Shown: positions 16,105 through 24,231 of the stretch, one piece after another
Layout: each line of letters starts with the position of its first letter
Numbering within the stretch: the stretch's first letter is position 1
DNA from: Bacteroides sp.
Lineage (GTDB): Bacteria; Bacteroidota; Bacteroidia; Bacteroidales; Bacteroidaceae
Length of the DNA: 39,640 nt
Direction of reading: 5' to 3'
NCBI GenBank assembly: GCA_030152865.1
Contig: JASLIW010000097.1
Coordinates: 1-39,640, forward strand
Notes under the pieces: generated by a model
Seen by the model: only the letters and a program-made list of their open reading frames with translations
Databases searched by the model: none
What the model was told of the DNA's origin: nothing
Program-made: the position numbers and the translations under genes

Positions 16105-16179
16105 ATGAACATCTCTGCGTTGATCTTGTTATTATTGGAAGGAAGCCTTAAGGTCTTTCCTTTTATTAAAATGAATTAA
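16105..16179 (+). CDS. Possible 24-residue leader peptide in the ompA 5' UTR
   Basis: An ATG about 16 nt after the predicted transcription start opens a 24-codon frame beginning MNISALILLLLEGSLK and ending in TAA. It is Leu-rich (six Leu in the first 15 residues). A 7-bp hairpin followed by TTTTATT (16137-16167) lies inside it, so translation would affect hairpin formation. A GGTGAAAG stretch just upstream is purine-rich but not a clear ribosome-binding site. It may be chance or part of a small RNA; it is listed only as a candidate. Confidence 0.2.
   Translation: MNISALILLLLEGSLKVFPFIKMN
16137..16167 (+). terminator. Terminator-like hairpin in ompA leader
   Basis: GGAAGGA (16137-16143) pairs with TCTTTCC (16154-16160) over 7 bp with one G-U and a 10-nt loop containing CCTTAAGG, followed by TTTTATT. 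It is about 50-70 nt after the predicted start, so it could end a short RNA or attenuate ompA. Confidence 0.35.
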
Positions 16180-16330
16180 CAAAGTAAACAAAATAGAAAT
16201 AGTAGATGTTATACGAGTAATTTATAAATACTTAGTGCTTTCAACATATAGAGATTTGAAACTTTAATATTTTAGGAAAAGAGAGAAAATAAAGTAATTA
16301 ACTTAATTTTAATTTTTAATAGAAACAGAT

Positions 16331-17497
16331 ATGAAAAAGAGTTTACTTACAGCTGTATTGGCATTAGCTTCTGTTGGTGGAGCTTATGCTCAAAACAATG
16401 ACAATGTTACTGTGAATGCAGATAAATACAAAGTAGAGACAAACCGTTTCTGGAACAATTGGTTCTTCGATATTAGCGGTGGTGGTCAGGTTTACTTTGG
16501 TGATGCTGATTCAAAACAATCATTCGGCAAACGAATTGCTCCAGCACTAGATGTATCTTTGGGTAAATGGTTTACTCCAGGTATTGGTTTACGTGCAGGT
16601 TATATGGGATTACAAGCTAAGGGTGCTTCTGTATCACCAGATTCTCCTTATGCATCATGCTCTTCATTCGAGAAAAATGGAGAAACATATTATAAGCAAA
16701 AATGGAACATGATGAATCTACACGCAGAAGTGTTATTCAACCTATCAAATATGTTCTTTGGTTATAATCCAAATCGTGTATATTCATTTATACCTTATGC
16801 TGGTGCTGCATGGATGCACTCATGGGATACTCCTAAAACAAATGAGTTAGGTGTAACTGCTGGTATTATCAATAAGTTCCGTCTATCTCCAGCTTTAGAT
16901 TTCAATATCGAAGCTCGTGGAACATTAGTTAAAGACGGTTTTGATGGTGAGCTAGGTGGTAATAGCAAAGAAGGTCTTGCAGCAGTGACACTAGGTTTCA
17001 CTTACAAGTTCAAGAACAGAGAGTTTAACAGAGGTACAGTTATTTCAACAGGTATCAGCGAGAGCGAAATGCGTCGTGTGCAAAATCAACTTCGTGATGC
17101 TCAAGCATACAACAATCAGTTGAAAGACGAAATCGAAGCTCTTCGCAACAGAAAACCAGAAGTTGTTTATAAAGAAGTGGGTAATGCTTCAAGCGTAGTG
17201 TTCTTCCAAATTGGTAAGAGCAACCTAACTTCAAAAGACTTAGTTACAATCAAGATGATTGCTAAGGCTATTAAGGATACAGATGATGTTTACACTATCG
17301 AAGGTTATGCAGATAGCGCTACAGGTAGCAAAGCTCTTAACCAACGCTTAAGTGAAGCTCGTGCAAATGCAGTGAAAGATGCCCTTGTAAAAGAAGGTGT
17401 TAAAGAATCACAACTTAAAACCATTGGTATGGGTGGCGTAGATTCTGTATTTGGTATGAAAGAAAATCAACTAAGCCGTGTAGCTATTGTTAAATAA
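16331..17497 (+). CDS. OmpA-family major outer-membrane porin
   Basis: A 388-residue protein. A signal peptide (MKKSLLTAVLALASVGGAYA, cleavage before Gln21) precedes an N-terminal beta-barrel (~40-235, with repeated aromatic strand ends such as FFDISGGGQVYFGD and LGFTYKFKNREF). A short coiled-coil linker follows (~245-275, RRVQNQLRDAQAYNNQLKDE), then a C-terminal OmpA peptidoglycan-binding domain (~285-388, VVFFQIGKSNLTSKD, YTIEGYADSATGS, NQRLSEARANAVKDALV). It resembles the major OmpA proteins of Bacteroides and the Omp40/41 porins of Porphyromonas. It anchors the outer membrane to peptidoglycan. Its codon choice looks more biased than its neighbours, with few rare codons, which fits high expression. 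It has a strong promoter, a long leader and its own terminator. Confidence 0.93.
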   Translation: MKKSLLTAVLALASVGGAYAQNNDNVTVNADKYKVETNRFWNNWFFDISGGGQVYFGDADSKQSFGKRIAPALDVSLGKWFTPGIGLRAGYMGLQAKGASVSPDSPYASCSSFEKNGETYYKQKWNMMNLHAEVLFNLSNMFFGYNPNRVYSFIPYAGAAWMHSWDTPKTNELGVTAGIINKFRLSPALDFNIEARGTLVKDGFDGELGGNSKEGLAAVTLGFTYKFKNREFNRGTVISTGISESEMRRVQNQLRDAQAYNNQLKDEIEALRNRKPEVVYKEVGNASSVVFFQIGKSNLTSKDLVTIKMIAKAIKDTDDVYTIEGYADSATGSKALNQRLSEARANAVKDALVKEGVKESQLKTIGMGGVDSVFGMKENQLSRVAIVK

Positions 17498-17523
17498 CAA
17501 TTAAACATACAGAACTAATTATG

Positions 17524-17554
17524 AGAAGGATGTCAAATGGCATCCTTCTTTTTT
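17524..17554 (+). terminator. Intrinsic terminator of ompA
   Basis: An 11-bp stem with one T-G pair (17524-17534 / 17539-17549), AAAT loop and T-tract. It ends only 20 nt before the thrA start codon. Confidence 0.88.
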
Positions 17555-17574
17555 ATTTTAAATATTAATATCGT

Positions 17575-20013
17575 ATGAAAGTACTCAAATTTGGAGGTTC
17601 TTCTGTAGCATCAGCATCTACAGTTACTCAGGTAAGAAGTATTATTGAATCTGAGGTAGATAAGCCTATTGTTGTAGTCGTATCTGCGCTGGGTGGTGTG
17701 ACAGATCGCCTGATAGAAGCAGCTAATCAGGCAGCAAAAGGGTTATCTTCTTATGAAGTAGTGATTAACTTGATAATTAGTCAACATCAAAATATGGTGA
17801 ATGAGTTGTCTATGTCTGATGATTCACGAATGCGTTTGGAAGAAAGCCTGCAGGTCTTATACGAAGAGCTACTTAATATCTTCAAAGGTGTGTACTTGAT
17901 TAAAGACTTATCTATAAAGACCCTAGACACTATTGTTAGTTATGGAGAACAATTGTCATCTTTAATAGTATCTTTTGCTGTGCCAGGTGCAGCGTGGATA
18001 GATGCACGCACAGTCATTAAAACGGAACACAAAAATGGGAGAAGTATTCCACATACTGAGACAACAGATGCCCTAATAAAAAACGTATTTGCTCAACCTG
18101 CTGCGATATCTGTGTTGGGTGGATTTATTGCATCAGATAAAGATACGGGAGATAATACTAATTTAGGTCGGGGAGGATCTGATTACACAGCAGCTTTAAT
18201 TGCTTCTGCATTGGAAGCTGAGGTATTAGAGATTTGGACCGATGTTGATGGCTTTATGACTGCAGATCCAAAGGTTATAGATAAAACGTATACCATAAGT
18301 GAGCTGACTTATGATGAAGCTACTGAGCTGTGTAATTTTGGTGCCAAGGTCATATACCCGCCAACTATCTATCCTGTTTGTCATAAAGGTATTCCTATTC
18401 ATGTAAAAAACACTTTTAATCCAGCTCATGAGGGTACCATTATATCTTCATCTTTAAAGTCTGTTAGTAAGCAATTGATTAAGGGTATTTCTTCCATAGA
18501 TAATACAAGTATTATTACAGTACAGGGCTTAGGTATGGTAGGAGTGATAGGAGTGAACTATCGTATTTTTAAGGCTTTAGCTTTTGAGGGAATAAGTGTG
18601 TTTCTAGTGTCTCAGGCATCTTCAGAGAACAGCACATCTATAGGTGTGCGTAGTGAAGATACGCTCAGAGCATGTAAGGCGTTAAACGCAGAGTTTGCCA
18701 AGGAGATCAAGCAAGGTATTATTTCACCTATGCGTGCACTCGAAAATCTCTCGACAGTTGCTGTTGTAGGAAAGAATATGAAGGGTAATGCGGGGGTTGC
18801 CGGACGCTTGTTTCAGACTTTAGGCCGCAACGGTATTAATGTGGTTACATGCGCACAAGGAGCATCCGAATTAAATATCTCTCTTGTTGTAGAGCGAGAT
18901 TTATTGCGTAAAGCTTTGAATGTAATTCATGATTCTTTTTTCCTCTCAGAGTATAAAGAGTTAAACTTATTTTTATGTGGCGTAGGTACAGTAGGCTCAA
19001 GTCTATTAGAACAGATCAAATCACAGCGAAAGCGTTTGATGGACGAACAACGGCTGAAGTTAAACGTGGTAGGTATAGCAAGTAGTTCTAGGTTGTTACT
19101 TGCAAGAGAGGGGCTCAACCTTGATAATTACAAAGAGCAGCTCCAAAACAAGGGGATGAGTAGCAATCCCAAAGTTCTTCAAAAGGAAATCACGAAGATG
19201 AATATTTATAATTCAGTCTTTATAGATTGTACAGCGAGCCAGGAGGTAGCCGATCTTTATTACACCTTGCTAAATCACAATATATCTATTGTAGCAGCCA
19301 ATAAGATTGCGGCTTCATCAAGCTATGATAATTATCTAAAGCTTAAGCGTGAAGCCTTAACCAAAGGGGTGAAGTTTTTATTTGAGACAAATGTTGGTGC
19401 TGGTTTACCCGTTATCAATACGATTAATGATTTGATTAATAGTGGCGATAAGATTGTGAAGATAGAAGCTGTATTATCGGGTACTTTAAACTATATTTTT
19501 AGTGAGTTGAGTAGCGAGGTTCCTTTGAGTCAAGCTATTCGTCAAGCACAAGAAAAGGGTTACTCAGAGCCTGATCCGAGAATAGACTTAAGTGGTACGG
19601 ATGTGATTCGAAAGCTAGTAATATTGGCTCGTGAAGCAGGATATGCACTTGAGCAATCAGAGGTAGACAAAAATCTTTTTATACCTAATGAGTTTTTTGA
19701 TGGAAGTTTAGATGACTTCTGGAAACAGATTAGCAAATTGGATGAAAAGTTTGAAGTAGAGCGAAAGGAGCTAGAGCGAGCAGAGAAGAAATGGTGCTTT
19801 GTAGCTAAACTAGAGAACGGAAAAGCTTCCGTTGGTTTGGAGGCTGTGGATAAGAACCATCCATTTTATGTTTTAGAAGGCAGTAATAATGTTATTTTAC
19901 TTACATCTGATCGTTATAAGGATTATCCTATGCTGATTCAAGGTTACGGTGCGGGTGCTAGTGTAACAGCTGCGGGAGTATTTGCTGATATCATGAGTAT
20001 AGCTAATGTATAA
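17575..20013 (+). CDS. thrA: ThrA: bifunctional aspartokinase / homoserine dehydrogenase
   Basis: An 812-residue fusion of normal length. Residues 1-~295 are aspartokinase: MKVLKFGGSSVA at the start, GGFIASD, LGRGGSDYTAAL, and WTDVDGFMTADP. Residues ~310-455 hold paired ACT regulatory subdomains (ITVQGLGMVGVIGV; VAVVGKNMKGNAGVAGRLF). Residues ~465-812 are homoserine dehydrogenase: NAD(P) site LCGVGTVGSSLL, FETNVGAGLPVINTI, VLSGTLNYIFSE and YSEPDPRIDLSGTDV. It catalyses the first and third steps from aspartate to homoserine, feeding threonine and, through MetA, methionine. No thrB or thrC follows here. The gene has only 20 nt between the ompA terminator and its start codon, so its promoter must lie upstream or it depends on read-through. 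Confidence 0.97.
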   Translation: MKVLKFGGSSVASASTVTQVRSIIESEVDKPIVVVVSALGGVTDRLIEAANQAAKGLSSYEVVINLIISQHQNMVNELSMSDDSRMRLEESLQVLYEELLNIFKGVYLIKDLSIKTLDTIVSYGEQLSSLIVSFAVPGAAWIDARTVIKTEHKNGRSIPHTETTDALIKNVFAQPAAISVLGGFIASDKDTGDNTNLGRGGSDYTAALIASALEAEVLEIWTDVDGFMTADPKVIDKTYTISELTYDEATELCNFGAKVIYPPTIYPVCHKGIPIHVKNTFNPAHEGTIISSSLKSVSKQLIKGISSIDNTSIITVQGLGMVGVIGVNYRIFKALAFEGISVFLVSQASSENSTSIGVRSEDTLRACKALNAEFAKEIKQGIISPMRALENLSTVAVVGKNMKGNAGVAGRLFQTLGRNGINVVTCAQGASELNISLVVERDLLRKALNVIHDSFFLSEYKELNLFLCGVGTVGSSLLEQIKSQRKRLMDEQRLKLNVVGIASSSRLLLAREGLNLDNYKEQLQNKGMSSNPKVLQKEITKMNIYNSVFIDCTASQEVADLYYTLLNHNISIVAANKIAASSSYDNYLKLKREALTKGVKFLFETNVGAGLPVINTINDLINSGDKIVKIEAVLSGTLNYIFSELSSEVPLSQAIRQAQEKGYSEPDPRIDLSGTDVIRKLVILAREAGYALEQSEVDKNLFIPNEFFDGSLDDFWKQISKLDEKFEVERKELERAEKKWCFVAKLENGKASVGLEAVDKNHPFYVLEGSNNVILLTSDRYKDYPMLIQGYGAGASVTAAGVFADIMSIANV

Positions 20014-20053
20014 AAAAGAGAGAGCAGAGAATTTTCTCTGCTCTCTCTTTTTT
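20012..20053. terminator. Bidirectional terminator shared by thrA and heparin lyase gene
   Basis: A perfect 19-bp stem (20012-20030 / 20035-20053) starts inside the thrA stop codon and ends inside the stop codon of the convergent gene. Poly-A and poly-T ends give U-tracts on both strands. Confidence 0.9.
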
Positions 20054-21255
20054 TAATACTCTTGATAGCCTGCTAGATGATAATAAAGGGGTACAGTGTT
20101 ATCTCCTACCCGGTAGATACCAAACTTGAAATAGTAGCCTGTTTCATCATTTCTGCCTAGCAAGATCTCTTCTTGATTGACTAGGATCTTCTTTACTTCA
20201 TTCTCTTCTTCCTTATAGTGCATTTCTACATGCAGTAGACCTGGCTTGAGTATTTGTTCTGTTTCTCCACTATAAGAGGTCCATCTTACTTTTATTGTAA
20301 AGCTTACCCATTGATCTTTAGGAAACAGAGATAATGGCATTTTATAAGCAATGGTAGAAGTTTTGAATTTAGATTGAAGGGGCTTGAGTATGGGGCGTTT
20401 ACTTGGATTTGCGTTGCATCTGTCTGTTTTGTCTGTCATCCATTTGCGATCTGAGTTAGCTTTGATGTAGAATAGTCCATCACTAAAACCAAAAGCCAAA
20501 GGTGGATACCCTCCCTGTTCTATGAGCCACCCATTTGGTTCGCCGGCTGTTACTTTTAAATTTCCTTTTTTATCGCGTGTTATTATTTTTTCATGGCCCT
20601 TATCTTTTTTGAAGATTGTGTTTTTTTCAAGCTCCAAGAACTCTTCAGTGCTAAGTTTTTTGACTAAGCCTTGAGGTGTTTGTACGAGCCGTCTATCAGG
20701 TGTACCATGCCATTGTGCAAAAATGGTAGATACATCTGGGGATAAGTCTGTAGGTATTAGAATAGAAAATGTATAATTACGTTCACTGCCTTGTGGTGTT
20801 ATGCCTTTGCCGTAATGATATACAGTTTTCATTTTCTGAGCAGCTTTATATTCATCAAGATTTAATGATTTGAAGTCTTGTGGAGTGGCGTAGGCGTAAG
20901 AAAGTTCAGCTCTGCCTTTAGTTGTTCCTGCTTCATAGCCAGAGAGTGAGTTGTCTTCTTCTCTGAGCTCAAAACGATAAGAAGGCTTAGCTTGATACGG
21001 ATGTGCAAAGTCTTTATTAATAGCATGGCTCTTCTTTAGACCAACAGCTACCCACTGATTGTCAATAATATGCTTGTTGTCTGCATATTCTTCTTGGATA
21101 CTTACTCGCTCAAGAATAGGGATTAGCTGAGTTTGTATGTCCTCAGAGGGAGGGGTGTGGCTTTGATTAGGAATTCCTGAGCTTTCTGTACTAGAACAGC
21201 TCGATAGGCCTAGCAAGAGTATGAATGCTACACTTGCTATTAAAATGTGTTTCAT
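20053..21255 (-). CDS. Heparin lyase I (PL13) lipoprotein
   Basis: A 400-residue protein. The N-terminus MKHILIASVAFILLLGLSSC is a lipoprotein signal with Cys20 as the lipid site. The catalytic region matches Bacteroides heparinase I of polysaccharide lyase family 13: FAQWHGTPDRRLVQTP (His183 at the place of the catalytic His), EQGGYPPLAFGFSDG, IKANSDRKWMTDKTDRCNANP, and the C-terminal GYYFKFGIYRVGDNTVPL (Tyr381 at the probable catalytic Tyr). It cleaves iduronate-2-sulfate-containing linkages in heparin and highly sulfated heparan sulfate by beta-elimination, probably at the periplasm or cell surface. No SusC/SusD, sulfatase or other lyase is near it; it stands between thrA and nadK. Length fits the family (about 375-400). 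Confidence 0.9.
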   Translation of the reverse strand: MKHILIASVAFILLLGLSSCSSTESSGIPNQSHTPPSEDIQTQLIPILERVSIQEEYADNKHIIDNQWVAVGLKKSHAINKDFAHPYQAKPSYRFELREEDNSLSGYEAGTTKGRAELSYAYATPQDFKSLNLDEYKAAQKMKTVYHYGKGITPQGSERNYTFSILIPTDLSPDVSTIFAQWHGTPDRRLVQTPQGLVKKLSTEEFLELEKNTIFKKDKGHEKIITRDKKGNLKVTAGEPNGWLIEQGGYPPLAFGFSDGLFYIKANSDRKWMTDKTDRCNANPSKRPILKPLQSKFKTSTIAYKMPLSLFPKDQWVSFTIKVRWTSYSGETEQILKPGLLHVEMHYKEEENEVKKILVNQEEILLGRNDETGYYFKFGIYRVGDNTVPLYYHLAGYQEY

Positions 21256-21384
21256 GATTCGATGTTTTAAAAGGTTTATCTTCTAGTTATAAAACTCAAA
21301 GATCTTAGAATTAGAGTGGATAGCCTTTTAGTATTACGTTAAATTCTTGCAAGATTGTCGAATCAATGAGTTTTGAGAGCTGTT

Positions 21385-22251
21385 TTATCGGTTATCTGCT
21401 CCCCACATTAATTTTTCCCTGAGTGTGTCGTAGAAAAGATGATGTTTCCTCTTGATTACTTTGACGGTGTAGGGTGCACGACGGATACATAATTCTGTTT
21501 CCTCACTGCACTTAAAACTTCTCCCATCTAAGGATATAAGGTAGTTGTGGCTCCTACTTTCTACTTTCAATCTAACAGTGATATCATCACGAATTACAAA
21601 AGGTCGTACATTTAGGCTGTGAGGAGCTATGGGTGTAATGATAAGCGTTTTTGTGTTTGGTTCTATAATAGGTCCACCTACACTCATTGAGTAGGCTGTA
21701 GATCCAGTAGGGGTTGCTACAATTAATCCATCAGATTGGTAGGTTGCCAAATAGGAGTTGTCTATGTGGGTGTGGATTGTAATCATAGATGCATCGTCTC
21801 TTTTCAGAATGGAAATCTCATTGAGTGCGTAGGGGTAGTCTATAGTGGGGTGATTACACTTAAGTTGTAATACGGAGCGCTCTTCAATATTATAGTTGCC
21901 CTGAATAATCTCATCAATAGTTTGCTCTATTTCATTGGGATGAATATCAGCTAGAAAACCTAGTCTACCGGTGTTGATACCTATAATTGGAATCCCCTTT
22001 GAGCCCACCTTGCGAGCAGCTTTTAGAAAGGTTCCGTCTCCACCCATACTTATTACCATGTCGGCAGTAAAATGCTCATCATCGAACAAAATAGGCTCAT
22101 TTTGCATTTCACCCAAAGAGGGCTTAATAAATTCATAAAACTCTCTACACATCTTAACTGTTACTCCCATTTTATAGAGCTTTGAGAGTAGTTGTTTGGT
22201 GTGAATAGCTTTCTTTATTTGATAGTTGTTTCCAATGATTGCGAATTCCAT
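21385..22251 (-). CDS. nadK: NAD kinase
   Basis: A 288-residue protein with the ATP-NAD kinase signature GGDGTFLKAAR (residues 70-80), INTGRLGFLAD, ALNEISILKRDDASMI, and the glycine-rich YQSDGLIVATPTGSTAYSMSVGGPII. It phosphorylates NAD to NADP with ATP in the cytoplasm. The N-terminus MEFAIIGNNY is normal for Bacteroidota, supporting the ATG at 22251. It is divergent from pdxJ with a 101-bp spacer. The heparin lyase gene is 129 bp downstream on the same strand, with no clear terminator in between. Confidence 0.97.
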   Translation of the reverse strand: MEFAIIGNNYQIKKAIHTKQLLSKLYKMGVTVKMCREFYEFIKPSLGEMQNEPILFDDEHFTADMVISMGGDGTFLKAARKVGSKGIPIIGINTGRLGFLADIHPNEIEQTIDEIIQGNYNIEERSVLQLKCNHPTIDYPYALNEISILKRDDASMITIHTHIDNSYLATYQSDGLIVATPTGSTAYSMSVGGPIIEPNTKTLIITPIAPHSLNVRPFVIRDDITVRLKVESRSHNYLISLDGRSFKCSEETELCIRRAPYTVKVIKRKHHLFYDTLREKLMWGADNR

Positions 22252-22352
22252 ATAAACAAAGTTGAATACACTTGCAAAAGTGCTCTTTTTTTTCGTAATT
22301 ATCTTAGGTTATCACTAAAATTTGTAAGTTTGTCTAAACTATAGCTTGAAAA

Positions 22353-23069
22353 ATGACTAAACTAAGCGTTAATATAAACAAAGTTGCCACTCTGAGAAAT
22401 TCTAGAGGGGGTAATGTGCCGAATGTGGTACAGGTAGCAAAAGATTGTGAACGATTTGGTGCCGACGGGATCACTGTGCATCCACGACCTGATGAGCGAC
22501 ATATTACTCGTCAGGATGTCTATGATTTGCGTCCAATACTTTCCACAGAGTTTAATATTGAAGGGTATCCTTCCCGTGATTTTATAGACTTAGTGTTGGG
22601 TGTTCGCCCACATCAAGTAACACTAGTGCCAGATAGTCCTGATCAATTGACATCTGATTCAGGTTGGGATACAAAGACTAACTATTCTTTTCTGAAAGAG
22701 GTTTTGGAGGAGTTTAATGAGGTGGGTATCCGAACTTCTATTTTTGTTAATACGGACAATGAGGCAATAGAATATGCTGCTAAAGCAGGAGCAGATCGTG
22801 TGGAACTTTATACTGAGCCTTATGCTGAAGCTTATGGAAAAAATCCAGAACAGGCTATTGCTGCATTTATAGAGTCTGCTAAAACAGTAAAAAGTCTCGG
22901 TATGGGGCTAAATGCTGGGCATGACTTAAACTTAGACAATTTAAATTATCTTTATACTAATATTCCTTGGTTAGATGAAGTTTCAATAGGGCATGCACTG
23001 ATCAGTGATGCACTTTATTTAGGCTTAGAAAAGACGATTCAGGAATACAAAAAATGTTTGATTGGATGA
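22353..23069 (+). CDS. pdxJ: Pyridoxine 5'-phosphate synthase
   Basis: A 238-residue TIM-barrel enzyme of normal length. Family motifs visible are LSVNINKVATLRNSRGGNVPN, GADGITVHPRPDERHI, FNIEGYPS, VTLVPDSPDQLTSDSGWD, RTSIFVN, GADRVELYTEPYA, GLGLNAGHD-like GMGLNAGHDLNLDNL and EVSIGHALISDAL. It condenses 1-deoxyxylulose-5-phosphate with 3-amino-2-oxopropyl phosphate to make pyridoxine 5'-phosphate (DXP-dependent B6 pathway). Its stop codon overlaps the next gene's start as ATGA, so it heads the pdxJ-exbB-exbD-tonB run. Confidence 0.97.
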   Translation: MTKLSVNINKVATLRNSRGGNVPNVVQVAKDCERFGADGITVHPRPDERHITRQDVYDLRPILSTEFNIEGYPSRDFIDLVLGVRPHQVTLVPDSPDQLTSDSGWDTKTNYSFLKEVLEEFNEVGIRTSIFVNTDNEAIEYAAKAGADRVELYTEPYAEAYGKNPEQAIAAFIESAKTVKSLGMGLNAGHDLNLDNLNYLYTNIPWLDEVSIGHALISDALYLGLEKTIQEYKKCLIG

Positions 23070-23785
23070 TGACAACACTATTATCTGTAGCCCAAGTGGC
23101 TCTAAATGATTTGGACACCCTTGCAAGGAATGCTGCTGAATTCACCCAAGTAGCTGAACCTGAATCTATGAATCTACTAAGTATGGCTGCCAAGGGAGGG
23201 TGGATTATGATTCTATTAGGAGTTCTTTCTTTAATTTGTTTTTATATTCTTTTTGAGCGCATTTATGTAATACGCAAAGCGAGTAAAGAGGATCCAAACT
23301 TTATAGAGCGGGTAAAAGCAGATATTCTTAATGGGGATATTGAGTCTGCTTTAGCTTACTGTGAATCTATACAAACTCCTACTGCACGTATGATTCATAA
23401 GGGTGTAAGTAGGCTTGGTAGACCTGTGAATGATGTGCAGGCTGCTATAGAGAATGTGGGTAACCTGGAAGTAACTAAGCTTGAGAAGGGCTTGAACTTT
23501 ATGGCAACCATAGCAGGAGGAGCCCCTATGATTGGTTTTTTGGGTACTGTAACAGGTATGGTTAAGGCTTTCTATAATATGGCAAATGCTGGTAATAATG
23601 TAGATATAACCCTGCTGTCAGGAGGAATATACGAAGCCATGATTACAACTATTGGGGGCTTAGTGGTTGGTATTATCGCTATGTTTGCTTACAATTACTT
23701 AGTAGGACAGATTGATGGTGTGGTTAATAATATGGAGTCAAAGACTATGGCTTTTATGGATATGCTTAATGAGCCCGCTAAGTAA
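23066..23785 (+). CDS. exbB: MotA/TolQ/ExbB-family proton channel
   Basis: I prefer the ATG at 23066, which gives the common 4-nt ATGA overlap with pdxJ (239 residues); an ATG at 23054 adds four residues. After a ~40-residue N-terminal segment come TM1 (GGWIMILLGVLSLICFYILFERIYVI), a cytoplasmic helical region (ARMIHKGVSRLGRPVNDVQAAIENVGNLEVTKLEKGL), TM2 (IAGGAPMIGFLGTVTGMV, the family signature) and TM3 (MITTIGGLVVGIIAMFAYNYLVG). With ExbD it forms the inner-membrane motor that uses the proton gradient to drive TonB- or TolA-type partners. The exbD and tonB-like genes follow directly. Confidence 0.95.
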   Translation: MMTTLLSVAQVALNDLDTLARNAAEFTQVAEPESMNLLSMAAKGGWIMILLGVLSLICFYILFERIYVIRKASKEDPNFIERVKADILNGDIESALAYCESIQTPTARMIHKGVSRLGRPVNDVQAAIENVGNLEVTKLEKGLNFMATIAGGAPMIGFLGTVTGMVKAFYNMANAGNNVDITLLSGGIYEAMITTIGGLVVGIIAMFAYNYLVGQIDGVVNNMESKTMAFMDMLNEPAK

Positions 23786-23814
23786 ATCTATTACTTTAGA
23801 AGAAAGAGAATATA

Positions 23815-24228
23815 ATGTTAAAAAGAAGAAGTAAAATATCACCGAGCTTCAGTATGGCATCCATGACTGATGTAATCTTTTTGCTCCTCATTTTTTTTAT
23901 GATTACATCTACTGTCGTTTCTCCAAATGCCATTAAAGTTCTATTACCTCAGGGTAAGCAACAAACTTCCGCCAAACCACTTACTCGTGTAATTATCGAT
24001 AAAGAGCTTAATTTTTACGCAGCTTTTGGCAACGATAAGGAAACCCTTTTAAGTATAGAAGATCTGCCTGTATTTCTTCAAGAGTGTGCTTTGAAGGAGC
24101 CAGAAATGTATATTGCTCTTTATGCTGATGAAGTAGTACCTTATCGTGAGATTGTTAAGGTATTGAATATTGCTAATGAGTATAAATTTAAAATGGTTTT
24201 GGCCACCAGACCTCCAGAACTAAAATAG
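23815..24228 (+). CDS. exbD: ExbD/TolR-family biopolymer transport protein
   Basis: A 137-residue protein with a basic N-terminus (LKRRSKISPSFSMASMTDVIFLLLIFFMITSTVVS). That stretch carries the single TM segment and the functional Asp18 (SMTDVIFLLLIFFM) used for proton translocation. The rest is the periplasmic ExbD domain (VIIDKELNFYAAFGND, ALYADEVVPYREIVKVLNIANEYKFKMVLAT). It starts 29 nt after exbB and ends 3 nt before the tonB/tolA-like gene. It pairs with the upstream ExbB/TolQ protein. TolR and ExbD cannot be told apart by sequence here. Confidence 0.94.
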   Translation: MLKRRSKISPSFSMASMTDVIFLLLIFFMITSTVVSPNAIKVLLPQGKQQTSAKPLTRVIIDKELNFYAAFGNDKETLLSIEDLPVFLQECALKEPEMYIALYADEVVPYREIVKVLNIANEYKFKMVLATRPPELK

Positions 24229-24231
24229 TCC

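Larger units (their letters stand above)
15954..16330. other. Long AT-rich intergenic region, ompA leader
   Basis: About 430 bp separate the radA and ompA start codons. The region holds the radA -7 box, the ompA-side promoter at 16050-16082, a terminator-like hairpin at 16137-16160 and a 24-codon ORF around it. The stretch 16180-16330 is strongly AT-rich and I find no further ORF, repeat or promoter consensus in it. If the 16050-16082 promoter drives ompA, the leader is about 240 nt, as is common for abundant porin mRNAs. Confidence 0.6.

Noticed and set aside
17521..17568. 15-codon ORF (ATG at 17521) before thrA as a Thr/Ile leader peptide
   Set aside because: It has no Thr and few Ile codons and simply runs over the ompA terminator; probably chance.
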